Shown one piece after another: positions 63,770 to 64,000 of a DNA stretch of 64,000 bases (the stretch's first letter is position 1; the number at the start of each line of letters is the position of its first letter). The notes under the pieces were generated by a model. It saw only the letters and a list, made by a program, of their open reading frames with translations, did no database searches and was not told the DNA's origin. Origin of the DNA: Rhodobacteraceae bacterium WFHF2C18 (GTDB taxonomy: Bacteria > Pseudomonadota > Alphaproteobacteria > Rhodobacterales > Rhodobacteraceae); the NCBI GenBank assembly GCA_002166865.1, contig NHTQ01000004.1, positions 1-64,000 of the forward strand. Reading direction: 5' to 3'. The position numbers and the translations under genes were made by a program.

Positions 63770-64000
63770 CCACACCGGACCGACAACTCTCGGGCAACCG
63801 TCGTCGTCAGATGAAATCGGCCGCGCGCCTTTATGCCGTGCAGGCGCTGTTCCAGATGGAGCACTCCCGCCAGACCGTCGAACGCGTGATCCACGAGTTC
63901 GAGGATCACCGCTTCGGGACAAGCTACGACGACGAGGACGAACTGGTCGAGGGCGATGTCGAGCTTTTCGAGATGGTCATGCGCGATGCGGTGAACTGGC
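63766..64000 (+). CDS. nusB: Transcription antitermination factor NusB, N-terminal part (cut by window edge)
   Basis: Antitermination protein that binds boxA RNA with NusE. Only about 78 codons are in the window. The sequence begins MTTPDRQLSGNRRRQM and continues KSAARLYAVQALFQMEH, the conserved NusB N-terminal pattern, with an acidic stretch (YDDEDELVEGDVELFE) typical of alphaproteobacteria. The ATG overlaps the ribH stop (ATGA). The rib-nusB arrangement is typical for the order. Confidence 0.92.
   Translation, partial: MTTPDRQLSGNRRRQMKSAARLYAVQALFQMEHSRQTVERVIHEFEDHRFGTSYDDEDELVEGDVELFEMVMRDAVNW

Overview
The window reads as chromosome from a high-GC alphaproteobacterium of the Rhodobacterales (Roseobacter/Rhodobacter/Paracoccus type). 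The basis is strong G+C bias at third codon positions, with long open frames on the antisense strand of nearly every gene. Typical neighbourhoods for the order are also present: cdd-deoA-deoB, ribB-ribH-nusB, lysC-ptsP, single-subunit pntA/pntB, hemP-bfd-bfr, and a curli locus with CsgH. I saw no phage, insertion sequence, CRISPR array, rRNA or tRNA. This looks like core chromosome with a few accessory patches.

Layout. 1-1.9 kb: 5' part of glyA (minus strand), NAD kinase, and a DUF4396 membrane protein. 2.0-3.7 kb: a compact curli locus (curlin, CsgH chaperone, second curlin) ending in GC-rich hairpins. 3.7-8.1 kb: propionyl-CoA synthetase and a malic enzyme/phosphotransacetylase fusion; a cluster of TTTGCAAA-type sites lies upstream of the synthetase gene. 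8.3-13.5 kb: asparagine synthetase, then nucleoside salvage (cdd, deoA, deoB, upp). 13.6-17 kb: SPOR-domain secreted protein, flavin reductase, GNAT, EcsC. 17-23.2 kb: an ugp glycerol-3-phosphate importer with a glycerophosphodiesterase, and a divergent LysR regulator with a palindromic T-N11-A site between them. 23.2-28.6 kb: ptsP, lysC, SDR, DUF1178, NUDIX (minus strand). 28.9-30.5 kb: an iron cluster of overlapping genes (small ORF, hemP, unknown protein, bfd, bfr). 30.5-36 kb: a peptide-type ABC importer.

36.2-40.2 kb holds the most unusual locus. A secreted protein with a Glu-Gly repeat tract is followed 3 bases later by a PiuC-type 2OG-Fe(II) dioxygenase, then a small secreted DUF6746-like protein and an FbpB-type ferric iron permease. 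This looks like a little-described iron-acquisition module. 40.2-50.8 kb: a thioesterase, a membrane protein, gatB, a large unknown protein, a lytic transglycosylase, pepN, a photolyase/cryptochrome with its DUF2256 partner, a class I glutamine amidotransferase, and a HemG-like flavodoxin. 50.9-56.7 kb: an RTX/PA14/Hint secreted protein, kynureninase, an SDR, and a metallo-beta-lactamase-fold protein with a degenerate metal motif that lies behind an ATTC-N8-GAAT palindrome. 56.9-64 kb: phasin, pntAB, DUF3422, ribB, ribH and the start of nusB.

Themes that recur are iron handling (hemP/bfd/bfr, the Glu-Gly/PiuC/FbpB locus, HemG-like protein), C3/C4 carbon and redox metabolism (prpE, malic enzyme, pntAB, phasin) and import of organic phosphorus and peptides. 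Two ABC operons carry a near-identical GC hairpin directly after the binding-protein gene. All functional calls rest on reading motifs in the translated sequence; no database search was run.
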